Shown: positions 18,223-27,399 of the stretch, piece by piece | Position numbering within the stretch: the first letter of the stretch is position 1 | Layout: the number at the start of each line of letters is the position of its first letter | NCBI GenBank assembly: GCA_023459355.1 | Contig: JAEWUM010000036.1 | Location: 62,001-126,000, forward strand | Reading direction: 5' to 3' | DNA length: 64,000 nucleotides | Source: Bacteroidota bacterium | GTDB lineage: Bacteria > Bacteroidota > Bacteroidia > Bacteroidales > Paludibacteraceae | Notes under the pieces: model-generated | The model's database searches: none | What the model was told of the DNA's origin: nothing | What the model saw: the letters and a program-made list of their open reading frames with translations, nothing else | Made by a program: the position numbers and the translations under genes

Positions 18223-19761
18223 CTATCCGGCCCAACCTTCGCGGTCGAGATTTCTGTAATTAATCGCTTCCGCTATATGATGTGAACAAATTTGTTCAGA
18301 ACCATCCAGGTCTGCAATGGTTCTGGAGACTTTCAATATCCGGTCATACGCACGAGCCGACAAATTTAATCTTTTCATTGCATTTCTGAGCAATTCAGCA
18401 CCAGATTTATCCGGAACGGCAAATTTTCGTTGTAATTTTGAAGACATTTGCGCATTGCAATAAACACCTTCAATGTCCCTGAACCGCATTTCCTGAATCT
18501 GCCTGGCTTTGATAACCCGATTCCTGATTTCTTCACTTTTTTCCGCTTCTCTTTGTTCTGATAGTTTATCAAAGGGAACCGGAACTATTTCAATATGTAT
18601 ATCAATTCTGTCCAACAAGGGTCCGGATATCCTGCTCAGATACTTTTGAACAACACCAGAACCGCAGACACACGCCTTTTCCGGATGATTATAATAACCA
18701 CAGGGGCAAGGATTCATCGACGCAACCAACATAAAACTTGCCGGATAGTCGACCGAAAATTTTGCCCTGGAAATCGAGATTTTCCTATCCTCCAAAGGCT
18801 GCCGCATCACTTCAAGCACAGATCTTTTAAATTCAGGCAGTTCATCCAGAAACAAGACTCCGTTGTGTGCCAGCGAAATTTCACCGGGTTGTGGAAAAGC
18901 GCCTCCTCCTACTAACGCCACATCTGAAATTGTATGATGCGGACTGCGAAACGGACGTTGCGAAACCAATGCAGAATTATTACCTGTATTTCCGGCAACT
19001 GAGTGTATTTTGGTCGTTTCGAGTGCCTCTTCCAGTGTCATCGGTGGCATAACTGTAGGCAACCGTTTTGCCATCATCGATTTTCCGGCTCCGGGTGGTC
19101 CGACTAAAATAATATTATGCGAACCTGCCGCAGCAACTTCCAGCGCCCGCTTTACATTCTCCTGTCCTTTCACGTCTGAGAAGTCAATTTCAACCTGATC
19201 ACGTGCCTCATTAAACATTTCTTCTGCATTCAGTTTTATTGGCTGCATAACAGACTCATCATTCAAAAAAGCAATCACCTCTGTAATATCTTTTACGCCA
19301 TACACATCTAATCCAGCCACTACTGCAGCTTCTTTCGCATTTTGATAAGGCACAAGTAATCCTTTAAAACCGGCTTCCCTTGCTTTGACGGCGATGGGTA
19401 ATGCTCCTTTAATTGGTTTCATTCCTCCATCCAACGACAACTCCCCCATCATGACAAACTTCTCGAGTAAATCTGTCTTTATCTGGTTCGATGCAGCCAT
19501 TATACCTATGGCCAGAGGCAAATCATAGGCAGATCCTTCTTTCCTGATATCTGCTGGCGCCATATTGATAACCACCTGCATCCTGGGTAGTCGTTTGCCT
19601 GAAAATGAAAGAGCTGAGGCTATTCTTTCATGACTTTCCCTGACTGCATTATCGGGTAAACCAACAATTAAGAAACGTATCCCCTGACTTACATTCACCT
19701 CTATTGTCACAATTGTGGCAGATATGCCCTGCACCGCGGCTCCAAACGTTTTTACCAACAT
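18223..19761 (-). CDS. YifB/ComM family Mg-chelatase-like AAA+ ATPase
   Basis: This family includes ComM, a hexameric helicase that promotes branch migration during natural transformation. The N-terminal domain (about 1-170) is the Lon-like chelatase domain. The AAA+ core carries Walker A GPPGAGKSMMAKRLP, Walker B GVLFLDELPEF and a zinc-type cysteine cluster MNPCPCGYYNHPEKACVCG. The C-terminal Mg-chelatase domain ends NYRNLDREGW. The 512-residue length fits. I start at the ATG at 19761 (MLVKTFGAAVQGI), the conserved beginning; a start at 19809 adds 16 residues over the probable promoter. Confidence 0.93.
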   Translation of the reverse strand: MLVKTFGAAVQGISATIVTIEVNVSQGIRFLIVGLPDNAVRESHERIASALSFSGKRLPRMQVVINMAPADIRKEGSAYDLPLAIGIMAASNQIKTDLLEKFVMMGELSLDGGMKPIKGALPIAVKAREAGFKGLLVPYQNAKEAAVVAGLDVYGVKDITEVIAFLNDESVMQPIKLNAEEMFNEARDQVEIDFSDVKGQENVKRALEVAAAGSHNIILVGPPGAGKSMMAKRLPTVMPPMTLEEALETTKIHSVAGNTGNNSALVSQRPFRSPHHTISDVALVGGGAFPQPGEISLAHNGVLFLDELPEFKRSVLEVMRQPLEDRKISISRAKFSVDYPASFMLVASMNPCPCGYYNHPEKACVCGSGVVQKYLSRISGPLLDRIDIHIEIVPVPFDKLSEQREAEKSEEIRNRVIKARQIQEMRFRDIEGVYCNAQMSSKLQRKFAVPDKSGAELLRNAMKRLNLSARAYDRILKVSRTIADLDGSEQICSHHIAEAINYRNLDREGWAG

Positions 19762-19798
19762 AGTTATTCGGTTTTTGTATAACAAACAGTAACGGGTG

Positions 19799-19831
19799 CA
19801 AAAATACAATTAATCTGAGATATTTACACAA
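19799..19831 (-). promoter_or_regulatory. Probable promoter of the ComM/YifB gene
   Basis: On the minus strand, TATTTTTG (19799-19806) fits the -7 box and TTG at 19829-19831 gives a 22-bp spacer, slightly long. It supports the start at 19761 over 19809. Confidence 0.4.
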
Positions 19832-19906
19832 TCCAAACTTTAAAAAAACAACGCAAAATGTATAAATAATTTATTTGTTCAGGCATTTGTAAACAGACGC
19901 AAAAAG

Positions 19907-19940
19907 AAAAAGGTTGCAATATATCAATTGCAACCTTTTT
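19907..19940 (-). terminator. Intrinsic terminator after ahpC
   Basis: A 14-bp perfect stem (19907-19920 with 19927-19940), 6-nt loop, GC core GGTTGC/GCAACC and A/T runs on both sides. It lies about 20 bp after the peroxiredoxin stop codon. Confidence 0.85.
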
Positions 19941-19960
19941 AAATTAAGTATAATACGGGA

Positions 19961-20593
19961 TTAGTGACCTGACAGGTAACTTGAAATACCGTCCTGCGTT
20001 GGTTTCAATGCTTTATCACCTTTCTTCCAGTTTGCAGGACAAACTTCGCCATATTCTTCCGTAAACTGAAGTGCATCAATCAAACGAATCACCTCATCCA
20101 CACTACGTCCAAGCGGCATATCATTCACAACCTGGTGGCGAACCACGCCGTTTTTATCAATCAGGAATAAGCCGCGGTAAGCCTTGGCTTCTCCAACAAA
20201 AACTTCATTACCTTCTTCATCATAGGTTTCCTCACCTGCCAACACATCATAAGCCTTTGAAATGGCAAGAGTCTGATCCACAATAATCGGATATTTTACG
20301 CCTTGTATTCCTCCTTCATTTGTTGGCGTCTGAAGCCATTTCCAATGTGAGAATTCCGAATCTGTTGATGCACCAACAACGACAACGTCACGCGATTCAA
20401 ATTCAGCTATCTTATCCTGAAAAGCAATTAATTCGGTTGGACATACAAATGTAAAATCCGCCGGATAAAAGAAAAACACCACATACTTTTCGCCTTCGTA
20501 TTGTTTAAGCGAAAAATTCTCTACAATTTCACCCCCGTTAACAACTGCTTTGGTGTTAAATACCGGGGCTTTTTTACCTACTAATACTGACAT
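19961..20593 (-). CDS. ahpC: 2-Cys peroxiredoxin, AhpC type
   Basis: Reduces hydrogen peroxide, organic peroxides and peroxynitrite in the cytoplasm. The peroxidatic cysteine is Cys51 in FFYPADFTFVCPTEL. The resolving cysteine is Cys185 in EVCPANWKKGDKALKPT. With a 210-residue chain and a full C-terminal extension it matches the AhpC/Prx1 subgroup. No ahpF neighbour is present, so the reductant may be thioredoxin or an unlinked AhpF. A -7 box TAACTTTG (20637-20644, minus strand) precedes the gene. Confidence 0.95.
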   Translation of the reverse strand: MSVLVGKKAPVFNTKAVVNGGEIVENFSLKQYEGEKYVVFFFYPADFTFVCPTELIAFQDKIAEFESRDVVVVGASTDSEFSHWKWLQTPTNEGGIQGVKYPIIVDQTLAISKAYDVLAGEETYDEEGNEVFVGEAKAYRGLFLIDKNGVVRHQVVNDMPLGRSVDEVIRLIDALQFTEEYGEVCPANWKKGDKALKPTQDGISSYLSGH

Positions 20594-20705
20594 ATTATTT
20601 TGTTTTGATTAAAAATTTAACTGTTTCTTACGCATGCAAAGTTAAATTGTTTCATCAAAAAAAAGACATAAAATGCTATCGAATGTTTTTATAGCAATAT
20701 AGACG

Positions 20706-20785
20706 TTTTGGATAGTGGAGAACGGAAAGCGAAGAGCTAACTGCTAATAGCTAATAGTGAATAGCTGACTTTAGACATTAGACTG
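20706..20785 (+). repeat. Dispersed low-complexity intergenic repeat, copy 2
   Basis: Contains GGAGAACGGAAAGCG, GCTAATAGCTAATAGTG and a double TTAGACATTAGAC unit, similar to copies near 5580 and 30184. It runs into the 3' end of ispF, whose stop is at 20771. No coding potential or regulatory motif is evident. Confidence 0.5.
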
Positions 20786-21256
20786 AAAAATTAAGACTGT
20801 TGCATAAGCAGCCATGCCTTCTGCACGACCGACAAAACCCATTTTCTCAGAGGTGGTAGCCTTAATGGAAATTTTATCGGGTGATGTATCCATCACTTCA
20901 GCCATACAATCTTGCATGGCTGGAATGTGCGGATTTATTTTAGGTTCTTCGGCACAGATGGTACAATCGGCATTCCCAAACTCATAACCTTTTGAACGCA
21001 GTAATTGCATGGTCTGCCTCAGGAGGATTTTACTGTCCACATTTTTAAATTCTGCCGCGGTATCCGGGAAATGGAATCCGATATCACGCAGATTAGCTGC
21101 GCCCAACAAGGCATCACAAAGAGCATGAATCAATACATCAGCATCAGAATGACCGAGGAGCCCGACAGCATGCTCAATCTTAACACCTCCAAGCCATAAA
21201 TCCCTTGAATGAGCAAACTGATGCACATCGTAACCAAAACCTACACGAATATTCAT
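20771..21256 (-). CDS. ispF: 2-C-methyl-D-erythritol 2,4-cyclodiphosphate synthase
   Basis: Fifth enzyme of the MEP isoprenoid pathway; forms the cyclodiphosphate with release of CMP. The N-terminus RVGFGYDVHQF holds the metal-binding DxH, and LLGHSDADVLIHALCDALLGA is the family signature. The C-terminal KATTSEKMGFVGRAEGMAA motif is intact. The 161-residue length is normal for this trimeric enzyme. It shares a strand and close spacing with porV and porU upstream, probably one transcription unit. Confidence 0.97.
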   Translation of the reverse strand: MNIRVGFGYDVHQFAHSRDLWLGGVKIEHAVGLLGHSDADVLIHALCDALLGAANLRDIGFHFPDTAAEFKNVDSKILLRQTMQLLRSKGYEFGNADCTICAEEPKINPHIPAMQDCMAEVMDTSPDKISIKATTSEKMGFVGRAEGMAAYATVLIFQSNV

Positions 21257-21285
21257 CGGTTATCACTAAAAATGAAACAATAATT

Positions 21286-22437
21286 TTATCTCATCAGATT
21301 CTGCAATCCGAATAAGTCAAAGGACAATGAGAAACGCAATGTCTGATCAAGGGGGTTTGTCTGCGCTACTGAAATAACATAAGAAGCATCCAGCTGGAAC
21401 ATATTCAGTTTAAACCCGGCTCCCGCTGTAAAAAACTTACGGTTACCTTTATTCTGATGTTCATTAAAATATCCCGCTCTTACAGAGAACTGGTTGTTAT
21501 ATACATATTCAGCACCTACCGACCAGGCGATTTCCTGCAACTCTTCTTTCACTCCACCGGGCGCATCACTGAAAGATGAAAAAATACCTTGCAAGGAGGT
21601 CATGTCATTGTAATAATTTACATTCTCAGCTGTTTTGGTGTAATCTATGGTTGGCACTAACATTTTATAAGCATCAGCACTGAAAGACAACCGCTGATAA
21701 TCATCAATCGGATAATCGAAAGAAGTACCCAAACGCAGGTTTGTAGGAATAAAATAACTGGATGCAAACTCGTCATAAGAAATTTTGGAGCCAATATTGG
21801 AAACATTCAGACCAAGAGCAAAAGTTCCATCACCCGTGTACATTTGTACCGGCGTCCGGTAATACATGGCAACATCAGCAGCAACAGCCACACCCGGATA
21901 AATTTCAGAGCCACTGTTTGTCAGATTCTTACCATTATTAAGGTCAGAATAGATTAAACGCAAAGCTGCAGCTGCTGAGAAATTATCGAATAACTTTTGG
22001 GAATAAGCTACATCCAATGCAAATTCATTGGGAAATGCTGTTGCATAGGGATCTCCATTATAATCTGTCATGACAATCTCGCCCAAAGAGAAATACCGCA
22101 AAGAAGCGCTTAATGCTCTTCTTTGATCAAACCTCCAATATCCTGTAAGGTAAGTGAGATTAATATCATCAACCAACTGTCTCAACCAGGGAGTAAATGA
22201 AAATGACAAACCGGCATCACTTTCGGCAAATACATATTTGGCCGGATTCCAGAATTGAGAATTTACATCCGCAGAGGTTGCTGCACCCAAATCTCCCATA
22301 CCAGCTCCCCTGGCATCAGGAGAAATCGTAAGCGATGGCACTGTATAACCTACCGGATTAATCTGAACTTCTTCCTGTGAATACGCGATAAACGATATTG
22401 CAAACAAAAGGATGATTAAAAATAAATTTTTTCTCAT
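21286..22437 (-). CDS. porV: Type IX secretion system outer-membrane protein PorV
   Basis: PorV (LptO) is an outer-membrane beta barrel that shuttles T9SS cargo from the translocon to the PorU sortase complex. The 383-residue sequence has a signal peptide ending FIAYSQ, then VPSLTISPDARGAGMGDLGAATSADVNS in two parts, which is the conserved PorV N-terminus (SPDARxxGMGxxG). Alternating-strand barrel segments follow throughout. Immediately upstream on the same strand is porU, the same neighbour relationship as in Porphyromonas gingivalis. This supports a functional T9SS in the organism. Confidence 0.93.
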   Translation of the reverse strand: MRKNLFLIILLFAISFIAYSQEEVQINPVGYTVPSLTISPDARGAGMGDLGAATSADVNSQFWNPAKYVFAESDAGLSFSFTPWLRQLVDDINLTYLTGYWRFDQRRALSASLRYFSLGEIVMTDYNGDPYATAFPNEFALDVAYSQKLFDNFSAAAALRLIYSDLNNGKNLTNSGSEIYPGVAVAADVAMYYRTPVQMYTGDGTFALGLNVSNIGSKISYDEFASSYFIPTNLRLGTSFDYPIDDYQRLSFSADAYKMLVPTIDYTKTAENVNYYNDMTSLQGIFSSFSDAPGGVKEELQEIAWSVGAEYVYNNQFSVRAGYFNEHQNKGNRKFFTAGAGFKLNMFQLDASYVISVAQTNPLDQTLRFSLSFDLFGLQNLMR

Positions 22438-22534
22438 TGCTATAATCTTTCTTATTTTTTGATGTCTTAATGCAGACTTGTATGATTAATATCTTTAAAC
22501 GAAAAATATTGGTTTTATTGCATTGCTGCCAATC

Positions 22535-25500
22535 TTATTCAACAACTATCAACTTATTCATCCCGGAACGAACCACTTTAGAGTTAGTTTGAATAGAAAT
22601 ACGATACAGATAGACTCCTGTTGAAAGCCTTCTACCTGCCATGTCACTCACATCCCAGTTGATTTCATCGAGGGTGGATTGTTTAAAACTCCATATCTGA
22701 CGACCGGAAAGGTCGTAAATATCAACCTGCGCATTCAGAACTGATTCCGGCCGGTCATGTTCCACAACAAATTTCGTATAGGACTTAACCGGGTTCGGAT
22801 AATTCTTAATACTGAAAATCTCGGGCTCCAACCCCTTAACAACCTCAAAATCAATAGTTCGAATTGAAGAGTTATTCAACAAATCCCATACCCTGAATGT
22901 CAACGTATGCTTTCCAGAGCGTAATTCAGGTAATTTATACCTGATTGTACCCTGTGAATAATCATTCATTGCCGACTTATAATAATCATTAAGCACGAAT
23001 GACTTCCCCGGATCTTCATCAATAACCAGTAAAATATCATGTCCGATACCACTACCTACCTGATTAATCCCGTTCACATCACTGACATGCGCAATAAACA
23101 GCGGGGTTTCATTTACCTTGTCTCCTGATTTGAAATCAGCCGTATTGAGATACATACTAATTTCCGGTCCTTCTGTTTCATCCACAACATCAGGATTTGA
23201 ACCACCTATCACAAAATTCTCAAAAGAGCCCTGTGCTTCATAGCCATTATCATTGCAGGATGCATAAAAATTTATTCTTCCGCTGCCATAATTATATTTA
23301 ATATCTTTAGGAAGCATAAATGTTATTTCAAACCTCCCGTTAACCACATCAGCCACACCGGAAAACAACTTATTCTGGCGATCATTATAATTAAACGACT
23401 TAGTTTCGGCATGATTTCTCTGGGTCGAAATTCTTTGTACCTTATCATAAACAGTTGCATTCAGGAATCCATTAAAATTATCTACAGGATTACCGTTCAC
23501 GTCGGCAATATAACCCACAAATTTCGCAACAGACAGTGCCCTGAGTGTATCGTTCCCTTGTACAGTGTTATCATTAATTCTTTCTGTAATGACCCTGTAT
23601 TGATTGGGATAATTTAACCGGACAGCCGGATCGCCCATATAGACATACGACAATTTGTTTATTTCATTACCCAGATTATTTTTGGCGCGGGCAATCACAT
23701 CTCCAATCCTGAGGTTTTTACCATTTTCCTTGTAAAACAGAAAATGATTTATCCATTGATTAATATATTTATTTTGAGACGCATAAACAGGTCTCGCTGC
23801 AGATATAATCCCAATGCCCCCACCAACAGGATTAAGCAACACATGCTCTCCTGCAGAAACGGTAGGCAGGTCAAACTGAAGAAAATTACAAGTAGCAGCA
23901 ACCCACAATGGTAAACTTCTATTCGACAGACTTTTCACATCGGAAGTTGACAGAATCTGTTCATTGGTCCAGCCAGTAGCACCGGCATGTCCAACAAAGT
24001 TCAGCATAAACATCCCGTTTCTCAACAAATTATGAAACTGAGCACGGGCAACAGGATATGTCTCGCCACTGGCGTTTATTTCCTGTTGATAGGCATCCAG
24101 GTAAATTTTGGTTATTTGCATGGATGGATATGCCCTGCCAATCATAGAGGCAACACTGTCGGCCTGTTCCATATGTAAAAACCCGTCACCATCATCAGCC
24201 AGATAGCAAATCTGATTTTTCCAAATACCCCTATTTTCATTCTTCATGTAATTGATTGTTTTGGTAACTACATCAGTAGCCTCCTGAACAGTCGAGACAG
24301 GAAATCTTCCAACTCCAATATCCATGGTATGTGACGGAATCTGTGTTCCTTCAGAATCTTCAAGGAACGTAAAATAATCGTCGGTCAGGTATGAAAGTGT
24401 TTCAACCAGTGAATTTTCAGATTGATAAGTAAGCACATAACTCTCACTTGAAGAAGACAAAACCTTGCGATTATCGAATGACCCTCTGCCAAACAACAAC
24501 AAATATTTAGGGCGTTTGGTCAGATCTCCCGATTGTGTTGCTCTGTCATACAACATCTTCATCATCCAGCGATAGGCTGTTGCATCCGGAGTCCCGGAAG
24601 AGAATTCATTGTAAACCTGTTCTGTAGTTACTGCTTCAACAATGATTTCCCCCATATCGTTGTGAGCTTTTGCCAGTCTCTGAGCTTGCTGCAAAAAATT
24701 AGGATGGGCGATAATTATCATGTCTGTCGGCAACATGCCATGTAAATTCTGATTAGCAACATTACCCAAAATTTCCGGCTTCGGGAAGGAGGATCCGGCC
24801 TTTGGATCAATCGCCAGATATGTTTTAGGTGTTTTGTTGTTTCCATAGAAACTCAGCATTCCGTTATTAGCCTGAGCTGTAATACGGGTTATATTTACAT
24901 GATCGGTAATATCCCATATTTGCACATTAGTGCCTGCATTTGCAAGATTGAACTTACTGTATGTATCATTCCCGATAAAATCGGGATATTGAAAGCGCAT
25001 GGCAGCTCCTGACATGGTAAGCGACCGGCGTGCATTAACTTCAACATAATTCAGATACCCTTTGGATGACGATACCGGCTTTATATACGTCAGATTAAAA
25101 TTCAGCAGATCCTGTTCGGGAGTAAATGTGAAAATTCCATTTGCAGCACGGGCTTTTTCGTAATTGTCATTTTCTGTTTTCTTGGCTACCGAGAGTGATT
25201 TGGTCTGCTGATCATTTAATTTTAACTGAAAAGTTGATATTTCGGACGATGTCGCGGCAACATCAAGACGTACCTTCACAGTATTGGCATTTTTCACGAG
25301 GTTCGGAAAATTAAAATTTAGGTTTAACGACAGCATATCGCCAAAAGTTTCGCCATAAAAATCTTTACCTGAACTGGCTATACTGTTCAATTCTTTTTCA
25401 TGTACTACATAATCGGTAAATTCATTTACCTCATTATATGTCACTCCATTCGGCAAAACAATTTCAGTCTCTCCGATTTTTCTCACCTCTGTCTCTCCTG

Positions 25501-25945
25501 AACTTACAAAATAATATCCATAATTTGAGTAATGATTCAGCTGATGAATATACATTCCTCTGTTTGCATCGTAAGTCCATGAGTTAACACCCTGTGCATA
25601 AAACAAAATATAATCACCTCCGTTAAAAACGCCATCCGAACCTGTTTCCATGTGGATGGCGAGTTCTGGCAAATCATCAATTTTAGGCTGGAGAAAACTC
25701 TGATTTAACAATGCACCACCGTATCCATAAATCTTTACCTTCTGCGGGTCAACTCCCATCGCATTCAAATCTTCATAGGTCAATTTATACACTCCTGACT
25801 CTTTGATACGAATCTTAACAAATTTACCCTGAGCAAGTACCGATGTGGTTTCATAGTCACGCAACCCCCCATAAGCCTCTGAATGACTGGCCAATGCCAG
25901 CAGGCTTACAAAAAATACAAAAATTATATTGCGAAAGTTCCTCAT
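22535..25945 (-). CDS. porU: Type IX secretion system sortase PorU
   Basis: PorU is a gingipain-like (C25) cysteine peptidase on the cell surface. It cleaves the C-terminal signal of T9SS cargo and links cargo to A-LPS. The 1136-residue protein has a signal peptide and an N-terminal beta region (about 25-400). Its C25 domain carries the catalytic His in LNFVGHAGATGW and the catalytic Cys in LPLWVAATCNFLQFD. A C-terminal T9SS-type sorting domain follows (NYPNPVKSYTKFVVEHDRPE, GVYLYRISI), retained as in known PorU. It is just upstream of porV. Confidence 0.95.
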   Translation of the reverse strand: MRNFRNIIFVFFVSLLALASHSEAYGGLRDYETTSVLAQGKFVKIRIKESGVYKLTYEDLNAMGVDPQKVKIYGYGGALLNQSFLQPKIDDLPELAIHMETGSDGVFNGGDYILFYAQGVNSWTYDANRGMYIHQLNHYSNYGYYFVSSGETEVRKIGETEIVLPNGVTYNEVNEFTDYVVHEKELNSIASSGKDFYGETFGDMLSLNLNFNFPNLVKNANTVKVRLDVAATSSEISTFQLKLNDQQTKSLSVAKKTENDNYEKARAANGIFTFTPEQDLLNFNLTYIKPVSSSKGYLNYVEVNARRSLTMSGAAMRFQYPDFIGNDTYSKFNLANAGTNVQIWDITDHVNITRITAQANNGMLSFYGNNKTPKTYLAIDPKAGSSFPKPEILGNVANQNLHGMLPTDMIIIAHPNFLQQAQRLAKAHNDMGEIIVEAVTTEQVYNEFSSGTPDATAYRWMMKMLYDRATQSGDLTKRPKYLLLFGRGSFDNRKVLSSSSESYVLTYQSENSLVETLSYLTDDYFTFLEDSEGTQIPSHTMDIGVGRFPVSTVQEATDVVTKTINYMKNENRGIWKNQICYLADDGDGFLHMEQADSVASMIGRAYPSMQITKIYLDAYQQEINASGETYPVARAQFHNLLRNGMFMLNFVGHAGATGWTNEQILSTSDVKSLSNRSLPLWVAATCNFLQFDLPTVSAGEHVLLNPVGGGIGIISAARPVYASQNKYINQWINHFLFYKENGKNLRIGDVIARAKNNLGNEINKLSYVYMGDPAVRLNYPNQYRVITERINDNTVQGNDTLRALSVAKFVGYIADVNGNPVDNFNGFLNATVYDKVQRISTQRNHAETKSFNYNDRQNKLFSGVADVVNGRFEITFMLPKDIKYNYGSGRINFYASCNDNGYEAQGSFENFVIGGSNPDVVDETEGPEISMYLNTADFKSGDKVNETPLFIAHVSDVNGINQVGSGIGHDILLVIDEDPGKSFVLNDYYKSAMNDYSQGTIRYKLPELRSGKHTLTFRVWDLLNNSSIRTIDFEVVKGLEPEIFSIKNYPNPVKSYTKFVVEHDRPESVLNAQVDIYDLSGRQIWSFKQSTLDEINWDVSDMAGRRLSTGVYLYRISIQTNSKVVRSGMNKLIVVE

Positions 25946-26033
25946 TGATTAAACATGATTTGATGTGACTTTACCGGTTTTCTGTTAAACGTAAACTATA
26001 ATTGTTTGTTGTAATGTTTATAGATTGATAACA

Positions 26034-26645
26034 TTATTTAATCTTAAAATCAAACATTTTCTGATCAAAAATGTAACCTTCCAGCCGGTCTCCAACCTGT
26101 ACCTTTCCTACCCCAACCGGCGTTCCGGTAAATAAAATATCCCCGATTTTCAGGGTAAAGAATTTACTTGTGTAAGCAATTAACTCATCCACAGGAAAAA
26201 TCATGTCCTTCGAATTGCCTTGCTGAACTGTGTTTCCATTGATATCTAAATGAAATTCAATATTCTGAACATCATTTATTTCAGAAAGGGATATAAAGTT
26301 TCCAATTACGGCTGAGTTATCGAAAGCTTTGCTAATTTCCCACGGATGTCCGTTCGATTTCAGTTTTCGTTGTATATCACGTGCTGTAAAGTCAACACCA
26401 AGGCCAATTTCAGCATAATACCGGTGAGCATATTTTTTCGCAATATTCTTTCCTAACCTGTTGATTTTAACAATCAACTCTGTTTCATAATGCAACTCAT
26501 CCGTAAAATCCGGAATAAAAAACGGCTTATTATTCTTTAACAATGCCGTATCCGGTTTCATAAAAACAACAGGTTCTGAAGGATTTTTGCTGTTTAGCTC
26601 TTTGTTATGCTCGACGTAATTTTGTCCGATTGCCAGAATTTTCAT
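26034..26645 (-). CDS. Fumarylacetoacetate hydrolase family protein
   Basis: A 203-residue single-domain protein of the FAH fold (PF01557). The start MKILAIGQNYVEHNKEL is typical. Metal ligands are expected in HYETELIVKINRLGKNI and GVDFTARDIQ, and the C-terminal GDILFTGTPVGVGKVQVGD loop is conserved. The family covers acylpyruvate hydrolases, oxaloacetate decarboxylases and isomerases of aromatic catabolism, and the sequence does not separate them. No aromatic-degradation genes are nearby. It lies 11 bp downstream of rex on the same strand, so probably in one unit with it. Confidence 0.88.
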   Translation of the reverse strand: MKILAIGQNYVEHNKELNSKNPSEPVVFMKPDTALLKNNKPFFIPDFTDELHYETELIVKINRLGKNIAKKYAHRYYAEIGLGVDFTARDIQRKLKSNGHPWEISKAFDNSAVIGNFISLSEINDVQNIEFHLDINGNTVQQGNSKDMIFPVDELIAYTSKFFTLKIGDILFTGTPVGVGKVQVGDRLEGYIFDQKMFDFKIK

Positions 26646-26656
26646 GCAGTAAACAA

Positions 26657-27316
26657 TTAAATGTGTAATTCTTTCAGGGCATTCAGACGATTAAACATAA
26701 CTGCCAGATGTGCATATATGGATGTGTTTTGCACCACGATATTTTCCGGAACAACAATTCTGTAAGGGGTAAAATTCCAGATTGCCCTGATACCGCCTGC
26801 CACCATTACTTCCGAAACTTCCTGTGCTTTATCTACCGGAACGGTCAATATCCCGATATTCACTCCAGTCTGTTTCTGAAGCTCAGCAAACCGGTCGATA
26901 TGATGAATGGGGATATGATTGATTGAAGTCCCCGACAATTCATATTTCACATCAAATCCGGCCATGATCTCCAGTCCGAATTGCTCCAGCCCGTTATCAT
27001 GCATCAAAGCACCTCCCAGGCTTCCAACTCCGAAAAGATAGGCCTGATGGGAATTGGTGAATCCAAGAAACCCCTCTAATACAGCAACTAATTCTCTCAC
27101 ATCATAACCAACGCGGGTTTTACCAGATATTTTCACGTACGATAAATCTTTGGCAACCATCGAAGCATCAACCGAAATATTCCTGGCTATCTGTGTTGAA
27201 GAAAGATACGACTCTCCTTGTTTCAGCACTAATTTGGCATATGCAAGATACCAGGGCAACCTTCTCAGGGTCGGCTCCGGCACATGAAATTCTATTGCGC
27301 TTTTTAAATGAGGCAT
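26657..27316 (-). CDS. rex: Redox-sensing transcriptional repressor Rex
   Basis: Rex senses the NADH/NAD+ ratio and represses fermentation and respiration genes when NADH is low. The 219-residue protein has an N-terminal winged helix (YLSSTQIARNISVDASMVAKDLS). A Rossmann domain follows with the dinucleotide motif FGVGSLGGAL and a C-terminal domain-swapped helix. It is transcribed divergently from leuS. I found no clear Rex operator (TTGTGAA, 6 bp, TTCACAA) in the window, so its targets lie elsewhere. Confidence 0.94.
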   Translation of the reverse strand: MPHLKSAIEFHVPEPTLRRLPWYLAYAKLVLKQGESYLSSTQIARNISVDASMVAKDLSYVKISGKTRVGYDVRELVAVLEGFLGFTNSHQAYLFGVGSLGGALMHDNGLEQFGLEIMAGFDVKYELSGTSINHIPIHHIDRFAELQKQTGVNIGILTVPVDKAQEVSEVMVAGGIRAIWNFTPYRIVVPENIVVQNTSIYAHLAVMFNRLNALKELHI

Positions 27317-27342
27317 TTAAGTCCTAAAATAGATTTGACCTG

Positions 27343-27350
27343 CAAAAATA
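27343..27350 (-). promoter_or_regulatory. -7 box of the rex promoter
   Basis: On the minus strand TATTTTTG fits TAnnTTTG, 26 bp before the rex ATG. No convincing -33 TTG. Confidence 0.4.
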
Positions 27351-27365
27351 ATCAAATATTTTAAT

Positions 27366-27373
27366 TAATTTTG
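27366..27373 (+). promoter_or_regulatory. -7 box of the leuS promoter
   Basis: TAATTTTG fits TAnnTTTG, 26 bp before the leuS ATG. The rex and leuS -7 boxes lie only 15 bp apart, so the two promoters overlap back to back. Confidence 0.45.
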
Positions 27374-27399
27374 CACGTTTATTTTTTTAAAGAAATATT